Counted from the stretch's first letter, positions 47,443 to 57,063 are shown. The stretch is 64,000 nucleotides of DNA from Aliidiomarina soli (GCF_003986975.1 NZ_PIPO01000003.1:372001-436000), one strand, 5' to 3'. The notes: generated from the letters alone by a model not told the origin. Translations and numbers: made by a program.

Positions 47443-48366
47443 TTACGCAAAAGTACGCTTGCCGGCATCTCCCAGTTGTATCAAATTGTGTCGAAGCCAA
47501 CGGTTGGCCTGATCATCGTTGTCCTGCTGGTGCCAGTAAACACGCAATTGAATCTCGGTGCTGGTAAGGGGCAGGGGGGCCTGGTGCAGAGGATACTGCT
47601 GAGCCAGTGGCGCGCCAATTAAATCGGGCACCGTTAGTAACAGTTCACTGCCGGCGGCAATTTGAGCAGCGCTTTGATAACTCTGGCAGCGAAGCTCAAT
47701 GGTTCGTTCAAAGCCAGCTTTAAGCAGTGGCATATCTTCAAGCACAATCCCCTGAGGTCGCCCGGACACAGCAATATGGGGGTGACTAAGGTAGTGCTGC
47801 ATGGTTTCGAGCTGCACTGGTTTGCGGCTTAAGACAACAAAATGGTCCTGCATAAAAGGCGCATGACAGACCGGCCGTGGAATTGCCATCTCAACGTCTA
47901 CAATCAAATCCAGCGTGCGTCTGGTCAGGCTGTCAGTTAAGTGATCACGCACATAGGGCACACTGCGTAAACGACAGTGTGGGGCGAGTTGCTGAACAAG
48001 GTGATGCAGACGCGGTAGCAGACTGCTTTCCATAGCTTCAGGCATGCCTATGGTAAAGGTCAGCTGCGCCGTTTGCGGGTCGAATAATTGCGGGGTGGCT
48101 ATTAGTTGCTGCAGTGCCAGTAAGTGTTGAATCACAACGGGGGCCAGATGCTCGCAGTACGGCGTGGGTACCAGCTGCCGTCCGTGCCGTTCAAACAGCG
48201 GGTCCTGAAAGTGGTCACGCAGTCTGCGCAGGGCATGGCTGAGAGCAGATGGCGACAAAGCCAGTTGGTCGGCCGCAAGATTGAGCTGACGTTGCAGGTA
48301 GATTTCGCGCAGGACCCGTAACAGGTTGAGATCCAGATGATTGAAACGCTGTTGATTAAAATCCAT
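47443..48366 (-). CDS. LysR-family transcriptional regulator
   Basis: A 307-residue regulator. The winged helix-turn-helix is at about 10-68 (NLAADQLALSPSALSHALRRL), followed by the two-lobed effector-binding domain. It is divergent from the acyl-CoA dehydrogenase operon, with 130 bases between starts holding a palindrome, the usual layout for a LysR regulator and its target. The effector may be an acyl-CoA or hydroxy acid, by context. Confidence 0.92.
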   Translation of the reverse strand: MDFNQQRFNHLDLNLLRVLREIYLQRQLNLAADQLALSPSALSHALRRLRDHFQDPLFERHGRQLVPTPYCEHLAPVVIQHLLALQQLIATPQLFDPQTAQLTFTIGMPEAMESSLLPRLHHLVQQLAPHCRLRSVPYVRDHLTDSLTRRTLDLIVDVEMAIPRPVCHAPFMQDHFVVLSRKPVQLETMQHYLSHPHIAVSGRPQGIVLEDMPLLKAGFERTIELRCQSYQSAAQIAAGSELLLTVPDLIGAPLAQQYPLHQAPLPLTSTEIQLRVYWHQQDNDDQANRWLRHNLIQLGDAGKRTFA

Positions 48367-48402
48367 TGTGGCAGCTTAGCTCTCAGATGATTAGGTCTAA
48401 AG

Positions 48403-48417
48403 ATGAATATAATTCAT
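48403..48417. promoter_or_regulatory. Candidate LysR-regulator binding site
   Basis: Perfect palindrome ATGAAT-ATA-ATTCAT. The sequence ATTCATTTTA starting inside it (48412-48421) recurs at 48444-48453, 32 bases on, about three helical turns. This fits recognition and activation sites of a LysR tetramer. It lies midway between the regulator and the operon. Confidence 0.55.
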
Positions 48418-48496
48418 TTTAATGTCTTAATAAAATTCACTTCATTCATTTTATTCTGGCGGTTAGGATGAGCTAAACAATTTTTGAGGTCTGACC

Positions 48497-49729
48497 ATGC
48501 ATTTTGAACAGGACGCGAGCAGTAAAAGTTACCTTGCACGTTTAAACGATTTTATGATCAGCCATGTCCAGCCCGTCGAGGCTGAGTGCATGCAGGCGCT
48601 GGCAGAGCAGGATCACGCGGACTTCAAAAGCTGGCAGCAATTGCCGCAAATTACAGCATTGCAACAACAGGCCCGTGATGCGGGTTTATGGAATTTGTTT
48701 TTGCCCGATGCTGAACTGGGTCAGGGCCTGACCACCCTGCAGTATGCGCCACTAGCAGAGCGTATGGGGCGTAGTTTGATCGCGCCCGAGATATTTAACT
48801 GCAATGCGCCGGACACCGGCAATATGGAAGTCTTGTATCACTTTGGCAGTGACCAACAGAAGCAGCGCTGGTTGGCACCTCTGCTGGCTGGTGATATCCG
48901 TTCTGTGTTTTGTATGACAGAGCCCGATGTTGCCTCGTCTGATGCGACCAATATGGCCGCCACTATCGAAGAAGACGGAGACCATGTGTTGGTTAACGGG
49001 CGCAAATGGTGGTCGACCGGTTTAGGCCATCCGCATGCTAAATTTGCCATTGTAATGGGGGTCTCGCGGCCTCAGGCAGACAAACATCAGCGTCATTCTA
49101 TGGTGATTGTGCCGCTCGATGTTGCAGGGGTTGAAATCGAACGCATGTTGCCGGCCTTTAACAGTTTTGATCCACCCTATGGGCATGGCGAAGTGAATTT
49201 TAATCAGGTGCGTGTCCCACGTGGCAACGTGATTGGCGACCTGGGGGCCGGTTTCGCCATTGCTCAGGGCCGTTTAGGACCTGGCCGTATTCACCATTGT
49301 ATGCGTGCGTTGGGCGCTGCAGAGTATGCCCTGCAACTTTTGATTGAACGCGCCGCGTCGCGTCAGGCGTTTGGTCAGCCGTTGCTGAAACTGGGTGGGA
49401 ATGCAGAACGAATTGCAGAACATCGAATGGCGATTGATCAGGCGCGTTTGTATACCCTTAGCGCGGCGGACAAGATTGACCGTTTGGGCGTTAAGCATGC
49501 AATGAGCGAGATCTCAGGGATTAAAGTGGTGGTGCCCAATGTATTGCAGCGCGTAGTCGACGATGCAATCCAGATTTATGGTGGTGCAGGAATGAGCAAT
49601 GACGTGCCCTTGGCGGCGCTGTGGACCACGGCGAGGGCATTGCGTATTGCCGATGGTCCGGATGAAGTTCATAAGGCTATGGTTACCCGCACTGAACTTA
49701 AAAAATACCGGCAGGGGGACAAGTCATGA
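48497..49729 (+). CDS. Acyl-CoA dehydrogenase, ACAD10/11-like
   Basis: A 410-residue flavoprotein with the usual three-domain layout: FAD segment VFCMTEPDVASSDATN at about 134-149, GRKWWSTG, and C-terminal IYGGAGMSNDVPLA. The catalytic-base segment, IYEGTA in medium-chain enzymes, reads IADGPDEVH here, so Asp (D386) stands where Glu is usual. DGPDEVH is, from memory, the form seen in the ACAD10/ACAD11 group. Gene overlap (ATGA) with an APH-type kinase strengthens that link. Substrate likely an acyl-CoA, perhaps a phosphorylated hydroxyacyl-CoA. Confidence 0.9.
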   Translation: MHFEQDASSKSYLARLNDFMISHVQPVEAECMQALAEQDHADFKSWQQLPQITALQQQARDAGLWNLFLPDAELGQGLTTLQYAPLAERMGRSLIAPEIFNCNAPDTGNMEVLYHFGSDQQKQRWLAPLLAGDIRSVFCMTEPDVASSDATNMAATIEEDGDHVLVNGRKWWSTGLGHPHAKFAIVMGVSRPQADKHQRHSMVIVPLDVAGVEIERMLPAFNSFDPPYGHGEVNFNQVRVPRGNVIGDLGAGFAIAQGRLGPGRIHHCMRALGAAEYALQLLIERAASRQAFGQPLLKLGGNAERIAEHRMAIDQARLYTLSAADKIDRLGVKHAMSEISGIKVVVPNVLQRVVDDAIQIYGGAGMSNDVPLAALWTTARALRIADGPDEVHKAMVTRTELKKYRQGDKS

Positions 49730-50802
49730 GTAATCCGGCACTGATAGACACCGGCAGTAGCGTGCGTGACGAAGAAACCTTTGACGTCAGCGCAGTCAGC
49801 CAATGGCTAGCGAGCAAGGTTGATGGCTTGTCCGGGGAGCCTGAGGTGAGTCAGTTTACTGGCGGCGCTTCGAACTGGACCTATCGCTTGTTCTTTAGCC
49901 AGCAGCATGACTTTATTTTACGCCGCGGACCAGCCGGAACCAAAGCGCGTTCTGCGCACGACATGGGGCGTGAATACAAGTTACAAAGCGCGCTAAAGAG
50001 TGAGTTTCCGTGGGTCCCTGAGATGATTGGTTATTGCGCCGATACCTCGCTGATTGGTAGCGATTTTTATGTTATGCGTCGCATTGCAGGCATTATTCCG
50101 CGCAAAAACATGCCGCGCGGCCTGTCCTTGAGTGAGCAACAGACGTCCAGTTTGTGTCGCACTATGCTGGATAAATTAGTCGCCTTGCATAGCATCGATA
50201 TTGAATCGTCCGGGCTGCAGGAACTGGGCAAAGGGGCTGGCTATGCTGAGCGTCAGGTAAGTGGCTGGAGCAAACGATATCGCCAGGCGAAAACCTGGAA
50301 TGTTCCGTCTGGCAACAAAATTATGAAATGGTTAGCGGCCAATCTCCCGACAGAGGAGCGGCTGTGTATGACCCACAATGACTATCGGCTGGACAACCTG
50401 ATCCTGAACCCTTCAGACCCGACCGACGTCCTGGCGGTGCTGGACTGGGAACTGGCTACCATTGGGGACCCCTTGATGGATGTCGGTAATATGCTGGCGT
50501 ATTGGATTGAAGCCGATGACGACGCTATTGCCCGCTCGACCCGTCGCCAGCCAACCCATTTGCCGGGTATGTTTACCCGCCGTCAAATCATCGACTACTA
50601 CTGTGAGAAGATGGGCATTGATGCGGAGGATTTCGTTTTTTATGAAGTCTATGGACTGTTCCGCTTGTCCGCGATAGCGCAGCAAATTTACTATCGTTAC
50701 TACCATAAACAGACCAGCAATAAAGCGTTCAAGAATTTTTGGTTTTTAGTCCATTATTTGCATTGGCGCTGCCGCAAACTCATTCGTCAGCGGGGACGTT
50801 AA
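49726..50802 (+). CDS. APH-type phosphotransferase, ACAD10/11 or LvaA-like
   Basis: A 358-residue kinase of the aminoglycoside-phosphotransferase fold. N-terminal FTGGASNWTYRL (about 45-56), FILRRGPAG with the ATP lysine region, the catalytic loop THNDYRLDN (about 212-220), and the Mg-binding DWELATIGDP (about 235-244) are all intact. This is the type fused to the dehydrogenase in human ACAD10/11, and to which Pseudomonas LvaA (4-hydroxyvaleryl-CoA kinase) belongs. It is unlikely to be an antibiotic-resistance gene. Coupled to the dehydrogenase by ATGA overlap. Confidence 0.88.
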   Translation: MSNPALIDTGSSVRDEETFDVSAVSQWLASKVDGLSGEPEVSQFTGGASNWTYRLFFSQQHDFILRRGPAGTKARSAHDMGREYKLQSALKSEFPWVPEMIGYCADTSLIGSDFYVMRRIAGIIPRKNMPRGLSLSEQQTSSLCRTMLDKLVALHSIDIESSGLQELGKGAGYAERQVSGWSKRYRQAKTWNVPSGNKIMKWLAANLPTEERLCMTHNDYRLDNLILNPSDPTDVLAVLDWELATIGDPLMDVGNMLAYWIEADDDAIARSTRRQPTHLPGMFTRRQIIDYYCEKMGIDAEDFVFYEVYGLFRLSAIAQQIYYRYYHKQTSNKAFKNFWFLVHYLHWRCRKLIRQRGR

Positions 50803-50806
50803 CGAC

Positions 50807-51508
50807 ATGGCTAGTATCTATCTAATGCGCCATGGGCAGGCGTCTTTTGGCAGCGAAAATTACGATCAACTGAGCGATACAGGCTATGCTCAGGCCTGTT
50901 TTAACGGCGAATTTCTGGCTCGCCAGGAGGTGCTGCCGGGGCGAATTATAAGTGGCTCGCTGCAACGTCAGCGGCAAACCGTTGAGGGGCTCCTGCAAGG
51001 GATAAAGCAATCAGGTGTAGATAACGTACCGCTGTGGCAGGAAAATCCAGCCTGGAATGAATTTAACCATAGCGAGGTGCTTGACGTGCACGGCCGCGAG
51101 GCTGGGGCGTTGCGCGAACAAATCGCCGGCCAGCCCGATCAGGAGCGTTACTTTCAGGAGTATTTTGTTGCCGCTATGAAACGTTGGGTGGGCGGCGCCC
51201 AGGCCAATGACTACAAGGAAAGCTTTGCTGACTTTGAACAGCGTATTGCCGAGGCAAGTACAGAGCTCTTTGGCAGTCTGAAACTCGGTGAACGAGTGCT
51301 GGTGGTAACCTCGGGCGGACCCATCTCACTGGTGGTGCGTGAACTGCTGGGGATGAATGTAGAGCAGGCATTGCGGCTAAACTGGCGCCTGGTTAACGGC
51401 GGCATTACCAAAGTGTCGGTGTCCAGTCGTCACGGCGCTCAGTTGATTAGTTTAAATGAACATATGCATTTTAACGGTCCTGAAAGGACATTATTAAGCG
51501 CCCGTTAA
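50807..51508 (+). CDS. Histidine phosphatase family protein
   Basis: A 233-residue protein with the RHG motif in IYLMRHGQASFGSENYD (about 4-20) and a second catalytic part VVTSGGPISLVVRELLG. Histidine phosphatases remove phosphate through a phospho-His. The usual second His after TS (often TSGG-xI) is not clear here. Four bases after the kinase stop, so in the same operon; it could clear a phosphorylated intermediate. Confidence 0.85.
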   Translation: MASIYLMRHGQASFGSENYDQLSDTGYAQACFNGEFLARQEVLPGRIISGSLQRQRQTVEGLLQGIKQSGVDNVPLWQENPAWNEFNHSEVLDVHGREAGALREQIAGQPDQERYFQEYFVAAMKRWVGGAQANDYKESFADFEQRIAEASTELFGSLKLGERVLVVTSGGPISLVVRELLGMNVEQALRLNWRLVNGGITKVSVSSRHGAQLISLNEHMHFNGPERTLLSAR

Positions 51509-51555
51509 GGTGAAAGTAGCCTGCTTCAATCAAGCAGTAATAAAAGGAATCCAGT

Positions 51556-52302
51556 ATGCGACAAACTATTATAATTACCGGCGCGAGTTCAGGCCTTGGC
51601 GAAGAGATGGCTCGCCAGTTCGCAGCTATGGGACGCAATCTTGGTTTGTGCGCGCGGCGTACCGATCGTTTAGAGGCGTTAAAAGCCGAGCTGATGGCGG
51701 CAAATCCCGCCATTCGCATTGAAGTGAAAGCACTGGATGTGAATGACCATGACCGTGTCTTCGCTGTGGTCAGAGAGTTTAAGCAGGACTTTGGTAAGAT
51801 TGACCGCTTCATTGTAAACGCGGGCATGGGCAAAGGCGTTGGTATAGGTAAAGGCAATTTCGACGCCAACAAGCAAACGGCGATGACCAATTACATTGCC
51901 GCGATGGCGCAGTGTGAAGCGGCAATGGAAGTGTTCCGTGAACAGAATGACGGTCACCTGGTCACCATTTCTTCAATGAGCGCGGTGCGTGGCATGCCGG
52001 GCGCGATGACAGCGTATGCGTCCAGTAAGGCGGCACTGGAGTCATTGACCGAAGGGATCCGCTCCGACGTGCTGCGTAAACCGATCAAGGTGAGTTGTAT
52101 TATGCCTGGTTATATCCGCTCTGAGCTGAACGAGAAGGTCAAGGAAACGCCATTTATGGTGGATACCGTGCCCGGGGTTAAAGCCATGGTGAAGCAAATT
52201 GAAAAAGAAGTCGCTACTGCCTATGTACCCTGGTGGCCCTGGGCTCCGTTAGGTTTTATTATGAAACGCATTCCACTGAGCTGGATGCGCAAGCTTTTTT
52301 AA
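51556..52302 (+). CDS. Short-chain dehydrogenase/reductase
   Basis: A 248-residue SDR. Cofactor motif TGASSGLG (8-15), NAG (88-90), and catalytic S140, Y154, K158 are intact. An Arg pair after the second strand (CARRTDRL) suggests NADP. The C-terminal end is hydrophobic (YVPWWPWAPLGFIMKRIP), which may anchor it to a membrane. Forty-seven bases after the phosphatase gene; probably the same operon. Confidence 0.9.
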   Translation: MRQTIIITGASSGLGEEMARQFAAMGRNLGLCARRTDRLEALKAELMAANPAIRIEVKALDVNDHDRVFAVVREFKQDFGKIDRFIVNAGMGKGVGIGKGNFDANKQTAMTNYIAAMAQCEAAMEVFREQNDGHLVTISSMSAVRGMPGAMTAYASSKAALESLTEGIRSDVLRKPIKVSCIMPGYIRSELNEKVKETPFMVDTVPGVKAMVKQIEKEVATAYVPWWPWAPLGFIMKRIPLSWMRKLF

Positions 52303-52381
52303 CCATGCGACCAAGGTCTGGTTTGTTAATAGCGCCAAGTTTGGCATTATAGGCGCCACTATATGTAATAAGAGCGGCACT

Positions 52382-52810
52382 ATGAATATTCAAAAAGCGA
52401 TTGCCCTGGTCACAGCACCTATTGGATTGATTTTCCTGCTTAGTGACCCGAGTGACCTGCTTCAGGTCATTACCAGCACTGGCCTGAACTGGCATGCTGT
52501 ATTTCTGCCTATAGCGCTGGGGATTGTGTTTGGCTGCCTGGCTGGTCTGTTACGCTTTGATCAGGTGCAGAAGTTGCAGCTGCCGGCACTCTACGTGACC
52601 ACGGCGCTATTCACCTTTGGCGTCATCAGCTCAATCGCGATTAAATTCGAGCACGGTTATTGGTTTTTGGCGCAACCAACTTTCTGGCTGGCGTCAGTCG
52701 GGCTCGCTTTGCACGCCTTTATGCGCACGCAGCTGCGCTTTTCTGAGAAGCAACACGAGGCCGCTGAAGCCAGTAGCAAGAAGACCGACAAAAAAGAGCC
52801 TAAGGGCTAG
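52382..52810 (+). CDS. Small membrane protein of unknown function
   Basis: A 142-residue protein with about four membrane helices (about 5-23, 36-55, 68-86, 95-112) and a charged, Lys/Glu-rich C-terminal tail. No family recognised. It stands between the SDR and pxpA, 14 bases before the latter, so it may be expressed with either. Confidence 0.65.
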   Translation: MNIQKAIALVTAPIGLIFLLSDPSDLLQVITSTGLNWHAVFLPIALGIVFGCLAGLLRFDQVQKLQLPALYVTTALFTFGVISSIAIKFEHGYWFLAQPTFWLASVGLALHAFMRTQLRFSEKQHEAAEASSKKTDKKEPKG

Positions 52811-52824
52811 TTAACAGGCGATCT

Positions 52825-53571
52825 ATGCTTAAGTTAAATTGTGATCTCGGTGAAAGTTTTGGTGCCTGGTCAATGGGCCAGGACGAACTGGTGATGCCGT
52901 TAATTGACCAGGCGAATATAGCCTGCGGCGTTCATGCATCGGACCCGTCGACCCTGTATAAAACGGTGCGACTGGCAATTCAGCATCAGGTGGAAATCGG
53001 TGCGCACCCAGGGTATCCCGACAAAGAAGGGTTTGGCCGCCGTGCCATGGCGCTGAGAGAAGAAGACGTCTATGCGCTGGTACTGTATCAGTTGGCTGCG
53101 TTAGATGGCGTTGCACGAAGCCAGGGGGCAGAGGTCGGGTATGTTAAACCCCATGGGGCACTGTACCATGCGATGATGCAAGATGAGTCAACCCGGCGTG
53201 GTATCTTGCGTGCTGTTGCGGCGTATCGTTCCGATCTGCCAGTGGTTATGCTGGCAACGGCTGCGCACCAGCAATTACGTGATGAGGCTGCCCAGCATCG
53301 GATTACACTTCGCTTTGAGGCCTTTGCGGATCGCGCGTACAACGACAATGGCGGCCTGGTTGCGCGGGGTGACCCGCACGCGGTACACCATGAACTTGCC
53401 AAGGTGCTTGAGCAGGCACGCTCAATTGCAACCCACGGCAGCGTACGTACCATTTCGGGTAATCAGATTAAAATGCCAGCAGACACCTTATGCGTGCATG
53501 GCGATAACCAGGCTGCACTGCATGCCGTTAAAGCCATTCGCTCGATGCTGACTGAACTGGCAAAAGGCTGA
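52825..53571 (+). CDS. pxpA: 5-oxoprolinase subunit A PxpA (LamB/YcsF family)
   Basis: One of three subunits that together hydrolyse 5-oxoproline (pyroglutamate) to glutamate with ATP. It has 248 residues, with the family start LKLNCDLGESFGAW, NIACGVHASDP and GAHPGYPD. The order here is A-B-C; in E. coli it is B-C-A. Confidence 0.95.
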   Translation: MLKLNCDLGESFGAWSMGQDELVMPLIDQANIACGVHASDPSTLYKTVRLAIQHQVEIGAHPGYPDKEGFGRRAMALREEDVYALVLYQLAALDGVARSQGAEVGYVKPHGALYHAMMQDESTRRGILRAVAAYRSDLPVVMLATAAHQQLRDEAAQHRITLRFEAFADRAYNDNGGLVARGDPHAVHHELAKVLEQARSIATHGSVRTISGNQIKMPADTLCVHGDNQAALHAVKAIRSMLTELAKG

Positions 53572-53592
53572 CTCATCATCCACTTAACGTAA

Positions 53593-53620
53593 TGCAATGC
53601 TGTGCAATTGCAGTGTTGCG
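53593..53620 (+). repeat. Intercistronic hairpin between pxpA and pxpB
   Basis: Ten-base arms TGCAATGCTG and CAGTGTTGCG (three G-U pairs) with an eight-base loop, ending 17 bases before the pxpB start. No U-tract, so an mRNA structure rather than a terminator. Confidence 0.4.
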
Positions 53621-53637
53621 CAATGAAGGACAACAGG

Positions 53638-54345
53638 ATGAGCTTTAAGCGTCCCGACGCGACATTCGAACTGGCTGGTGTAAACGCCATACTGGTGCGG
53701 TTTGGTAACCAGCTCAATAGTGCATTGCCCGCTTATCTGAGCGCGCTACGCGACCACTTGCTAACCCGGCACCCCTCTATTATCAGCCAGGTTGTACCGG
53801 CCTATACCACGATTCTGGTTGAGTATGATCCGCGCCAGTGCCGGATGTATGACCTGCAGTTACTGCTGGAACGGGAACTGCAGATGGTTGCCTTTGAAAA
53901 CACCACCCAGTACGGCAAGCTGGTTGAGTTACCGGTGGTGTATGGCGGTGAACACGGACCTGATTTAACCGCCGTGGCGGATGCCTGTGGGTTGTCAGAG
54001 CAGGCGGTAATTGAACTGCACAGTGGTCAGGACTACCAGGTTTACGCTCAGGGGTTTGCGCCGGGCTTTTCATACCTGGCAGAGTTGCCTCAACAATTAC
54101 GCCTGCCGCGGTTGTCGACACCGCGGCAAAAGGTTGCGGCCGGCAGTGTCGCCATTGCAGAGCAGCAGACTGCCGTGTATCCCTACGACTCCCCAGGTGG
54201 CTGGCATATTCTTGGTTACACCCCGGTCACTTGGTTTGACCCGCAAGCGTCGCCGATGACACCGGTTGAAGTGGGTGACCGGGTCCGTTTTAAAGCGGTC
54301 ACTGTGCAGCAGTTAGACGCCTGGGTTAAGGAGCAAGCGCGATGA
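53638..54345 (+). CDS. pxpB: 5-oxoprolinase subunit B PxpB
   Basis: The 235-residue KipI-type subunit. Typical parts are the N-terminal half with AILVRFGNQLN and VEYDP and the cyclophilin-like half with YAQGFAPGFSYLAELPQQL and YPYDSPGGWHILG. The ATG at 53638 follows AAGGA at good distance; two in-frame Met codons upstream lie within the hairpin region. Confidence 0.93.
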   Translation: MSFKRPDATFELAGVNAILVRFGNQLNSALPAYLSALRDHLLTRHPSIISQVVPAYTTILVEYDPRQCRMYDLQLLLERELQMVAFENTTQYGKLVELPVVYGGEHGPDLTAVADACGLSEQAVIELHSGQDYQVYAQGFAPGFSYLAELPQQLRLPRLSTPRQKVAAGSVAIAEQQTAVYPYDSPGGWHILGYTPVTWFDPQASPMTPVEVGDRVRFKAVTVQQLDAWVKEQAR

Positions 54346-55280
54346 GTCAGTCAGCAACAGGATTTCAGGTTATTCGCAAAGGCTTCTTTAGCTTAGTGCA
54401 GGATGCGGGGCGTTTCGGTTATGAGCACCTCGGGGTGACCAATGGGGGACCGATGGATGCCATGGCAGCCAGTTGGGCCAACCGTCTGCTCGATAATTCC
54501 TCAGATGCCAGTTTGATAGAGGTTACCGCCGGTGGGCTGGAACTGGAAGTTCGTACTCAAACCATGATTGCAGTTACTGGCGGCGATCTGAACCTGACTG
54601 TCAATGGAGAGCCTCAGGCCCCCTGGCGCAGTTTCTGGGTCAGTACCGGCGATCGCCTGCGCTTCGGCACGCCGCGTCTGGGTTTTCGTGCCTACCTTGG
54701 GGTGCAGGGCGGGTTCCAGGTACCCGAGGTGCTGGGCAGTATGGCCACGGTTAAACGCGATAAGCTCGGCGGCGTCTGCGGACGAGGTGAGGCGCTGCAG
54801 GATGGCGACTTTCTTGCCAGCGGAATACTGCCGGAAGAGGGCATCGCAAGACAAATCCCGGAACGCTTTATGCCGGATTATAGCGGCCCGCTGACATTGC
54901 ATATTATTCCAGGCTATCAACAGCATGCGTTTAGTAAGTCGACCTGGCAACAGCTTATGCAGCAGCCGTTCGAACTTGACACGCGCAGTGATCGGATGGG
55001 CGCACGTTTGTCTGGTAGCCCGTTGCAGAGCCCCACACTGGGGATGTACTCGGAGCCATTAAGTTACGCAGCAGTGCAGGTGCCAGCAGATGGCCAGCCT
55101 ATTATTATGCTCAATGATCGGCAGACTTTGGGGGGCTATCCTAAGCTTGGTAATATCCTCCCTCTGGATTGTTTTGCGTTGGCGCAGCGACAACCCGGTA
55201 CGAAGATTCGCTTTGCGCCGATTGGATTAATGACAGCGCAGCAACAAATGCGTCGCTATCTGCGTTTTTTCGGCTTGTAA
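54342..55280 (+). CDS. pxpC: 5-oxoprolinase subunit C PxpC
   Basis: The 312-residue KipA-type subunit, with SLVQDAGRFGYEHLGVTNGGPMD near the start (about 17-39) and IIMLNDRQTLGGYPKLG near the end. ATGA overlap with pxpB. Confidence 0.95.
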   Translation: MSQSATGFQVIRKGFFSLVQDAGRFGYEHLGVTNGGPMDAMAASWANRLLDNSSDASLIEVTAGGLELEVRTQTMIAVTGGDLNLTVNGEPQAPWRSFWVSTGDRLRFGTPRLGFRAYLGVQGGFQVPEVLGSMATVKRDKLGGVCGRGEALQDGDFLASGILPEEGIARQIPERFMPDYSGPLTLHIIPGYQQHAFSKSTWQQLMQQPFELDTRSDRMGARLSGSPLQSPTLGMYSEPLSYAAVQVPADGQPIIMLNDRQTLGGYPKLGNILPLDCFALAQRQPGTKIRFAPIGLMTAQQQMRRYLRFFGL

Positions 55281-55347
55281 GCGCGGCGTTTTGTTGCGAT
55301 CATACGCTTCATTTTAATCACATACCTGTAGTCGGAGACGAGCTTCC

Positions 55348-57027
55348 ATGGCCGAAGATGCACCACGTGCAAGTAACTTTATTCGTAAAATAATCGATCA
55401 GGATCTGGCATCGGGTAAGCACCATAGTGTGCATACCCGTTTTCCGCCAGAGCCTAACGGCTACCTGCATATCGGTCATGCTAAGTCGATAGTGCTTAAC
55501 TTTGGCATCGCTGAAGATTACGACGGTCAGTGCAATTTACGTTTTGACGACACCAATCCGCTTAAAGAAAGTGTTGAGTACATCAACTCGATTAAGCGCG
55601 ATGTGCAGTGGCTCGGCTATGAATGGCAGGGTAAGCCACGTTTTTCATCGGATTATTTTTCAGCCTTGCACGGCTTTGCCATTGAGTTGATTGAAAAAGG
55701 CCTGGCCTACGTTGATTTCTCCGATCAGGACAGTATGCGCACAATGCGTGGCACGCTAACTGAAAAAGGCACCAATAGCCCCTATCGTGAGACCCCGGTA
55801 GCAGAAAACTTGCAGCACTTTTCTGATATGACAGCGGGTAAGTACAAAGAAGGCGAGTGTAGCCTGCGGGCCAAAATCGATATGTCGTCGCCATTCATGT
55901 GTATGCGCGACCCTGTTATCTATCGGGTACGTCATGTGCATCACCATCAAACCGGTGATACCTGGTGTGTCTATCCGATGTACGACTTTACACATTGTAT
56001 TTCCGATGCACTCGAAGGCATTACCCATTCGTTATGTACGCTTGAGTTTCAGGACAACCGACGCCTGTACGACTGGGTGCTGAATAATATCAGCATCGAT
56101 TGCCATCCACAGCAGATTGAGTTTTCTCGTTTGAACCTTGAATACACGGTCATGAGTAAGCGTAAACTCAATGAACTGGTGACCGAAGGGCATGTGGAAG
56201 GTTGGAATGACCCGCGGATGCCGACCATTGCCGGCTTGCGTCGTCGTGGCTACACGCCAACCTCGATCCGCGAATTTGCGCATCGCATCGGCGTGACTAA
56301 AATGGATAACCAGGTCGAAATGGGTATTCTGGAAGCTTGTATTCGTGATGATCTGAATGAGAATGCGCCACGGGCCATGGCCGTACTGGACCCGATCAAA
56401 GTCGTCATCGAGAACTTTGCAGAGGGCAGTAGCGAAACGCTGCAGGCGCCTAACCATCCGAATAATCCGGACATGGGAACGCGTGAGGTACCGTTCACTC
56501 GTGAACTCTATATCGAGCGAGAAGACTTCCGTGAATCGGCGAATAAGAAGTTTAAGCGTTTGGTGCTGGGCAAAGAAGTACGTTTGCGCAATGCCTATGT
56601 GATTAAAGCAGAACGTTTTGATACCGATGCCGATGGCAATGTTACTACCGTCTATTGCAGCTACGATGCCGATACCCTGGGTAAAGACCCGGCGGACGGG
56701 CGTAAAGTGAAAGGGGTTATTCACTGGGTCTCGGCTGAACATGGCGTGCCTGCCGAAATTCGTTTATATGACCGTCTGTTCCAGGTCGCGAACCCGGCTG
56801 CGGAAGATGTTTTTGCGGATGCATTAAACCCTGATTCGCTGCAAATCGTGCAGGGTGTGGTTGAACCGTCCCTTGCCAAGGCCGAAGCAGAAGCCGGTTT
56901 TCAGTTTGAGCGAACTGGCTATTTCTGTGTCGACAGCGAATTTGCCGCGCAGGGTAAGCTGGTATTCAATCGTACCGTAGGCCTGCGCGACAGCTGGGCT
57001 AAAATGGAACAAGCAGGAGACGCTTGA
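55348..57027 (+). CDS. glnS: Glutaminyl-tRNA synthetase GlnS
   Basis: Charges tRNA-Gln. It has 559 residues of the class I, GlnS-specific type: [16 protein letters not shown] with HIGH at 41-44, and MSKRK at 269-273. The C-terminal beta-barrel anticodon domain is complete. A terminator follows. Confidence 0.98.
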   Translation: MAEDAPRASNFIRKIIDQDLASGKHHSVHTRFPPEPNGYLHIGHAKSIVLNFGIAEDYDGQCNLRFDDTNPLKESVEYINSIKRDVQWLGYEWQGKPRFSSDYFSALHGFAIELIEKGLAYVDFSDQDSMRTMRGTLTEKGTNSPYRETPVAENLQHFSDMTAGKYKEGECSLRAKIDMSSPFMCMRDPVIYRVRHVHHHQTGDTWCVYPMYDFTHCISDALEGITHSLCTLEFQDNRRLYDWVLNNISIDCHPQQIEFSRLNLEYTVMSKRKLNELVTEGHVEGWNDPRMPTIAGLRRRGYTPTSIREFAHRIGVTKMDNQVEMGILEACIRDDLNENAPRAMAVLDPIKVVIENFAEGSSETLQAPNHPNNPDMGTREVPFTRELYIEREDFRESANKKFKRLVLGKEVRLRNAYVIKAERFDTDADGNVTTVYCSYDADTLGKDPADGRKVKGVIHWVSAEHGVPAEIRLYDRLFQVANPAAEDVFADALNPDSLQIVQGVVEPSLAKAEAEAGFQFERTGYFCVDSEFAAQGKLVFNRTVGLRDSWAKMEQAGDA

Positions 57028-57063
57028 ACCGCGTCCTTTGTTTCCCGCCGTTATTGACGTTGC

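Noticed and set aside
49726-50802. Aminoglycoside resistance gene
   Set aside because: It has the APH fold, but sequence type and coupling to an acyl-CoA dehydrogenase point to metabolism, not resistance.
56032-56742. 236-codon open frame antisense to glnS
   Set aside because: The glnS frame is a clear full-length enzyme; the antisense translation has no recognisable motif or ribosome site.
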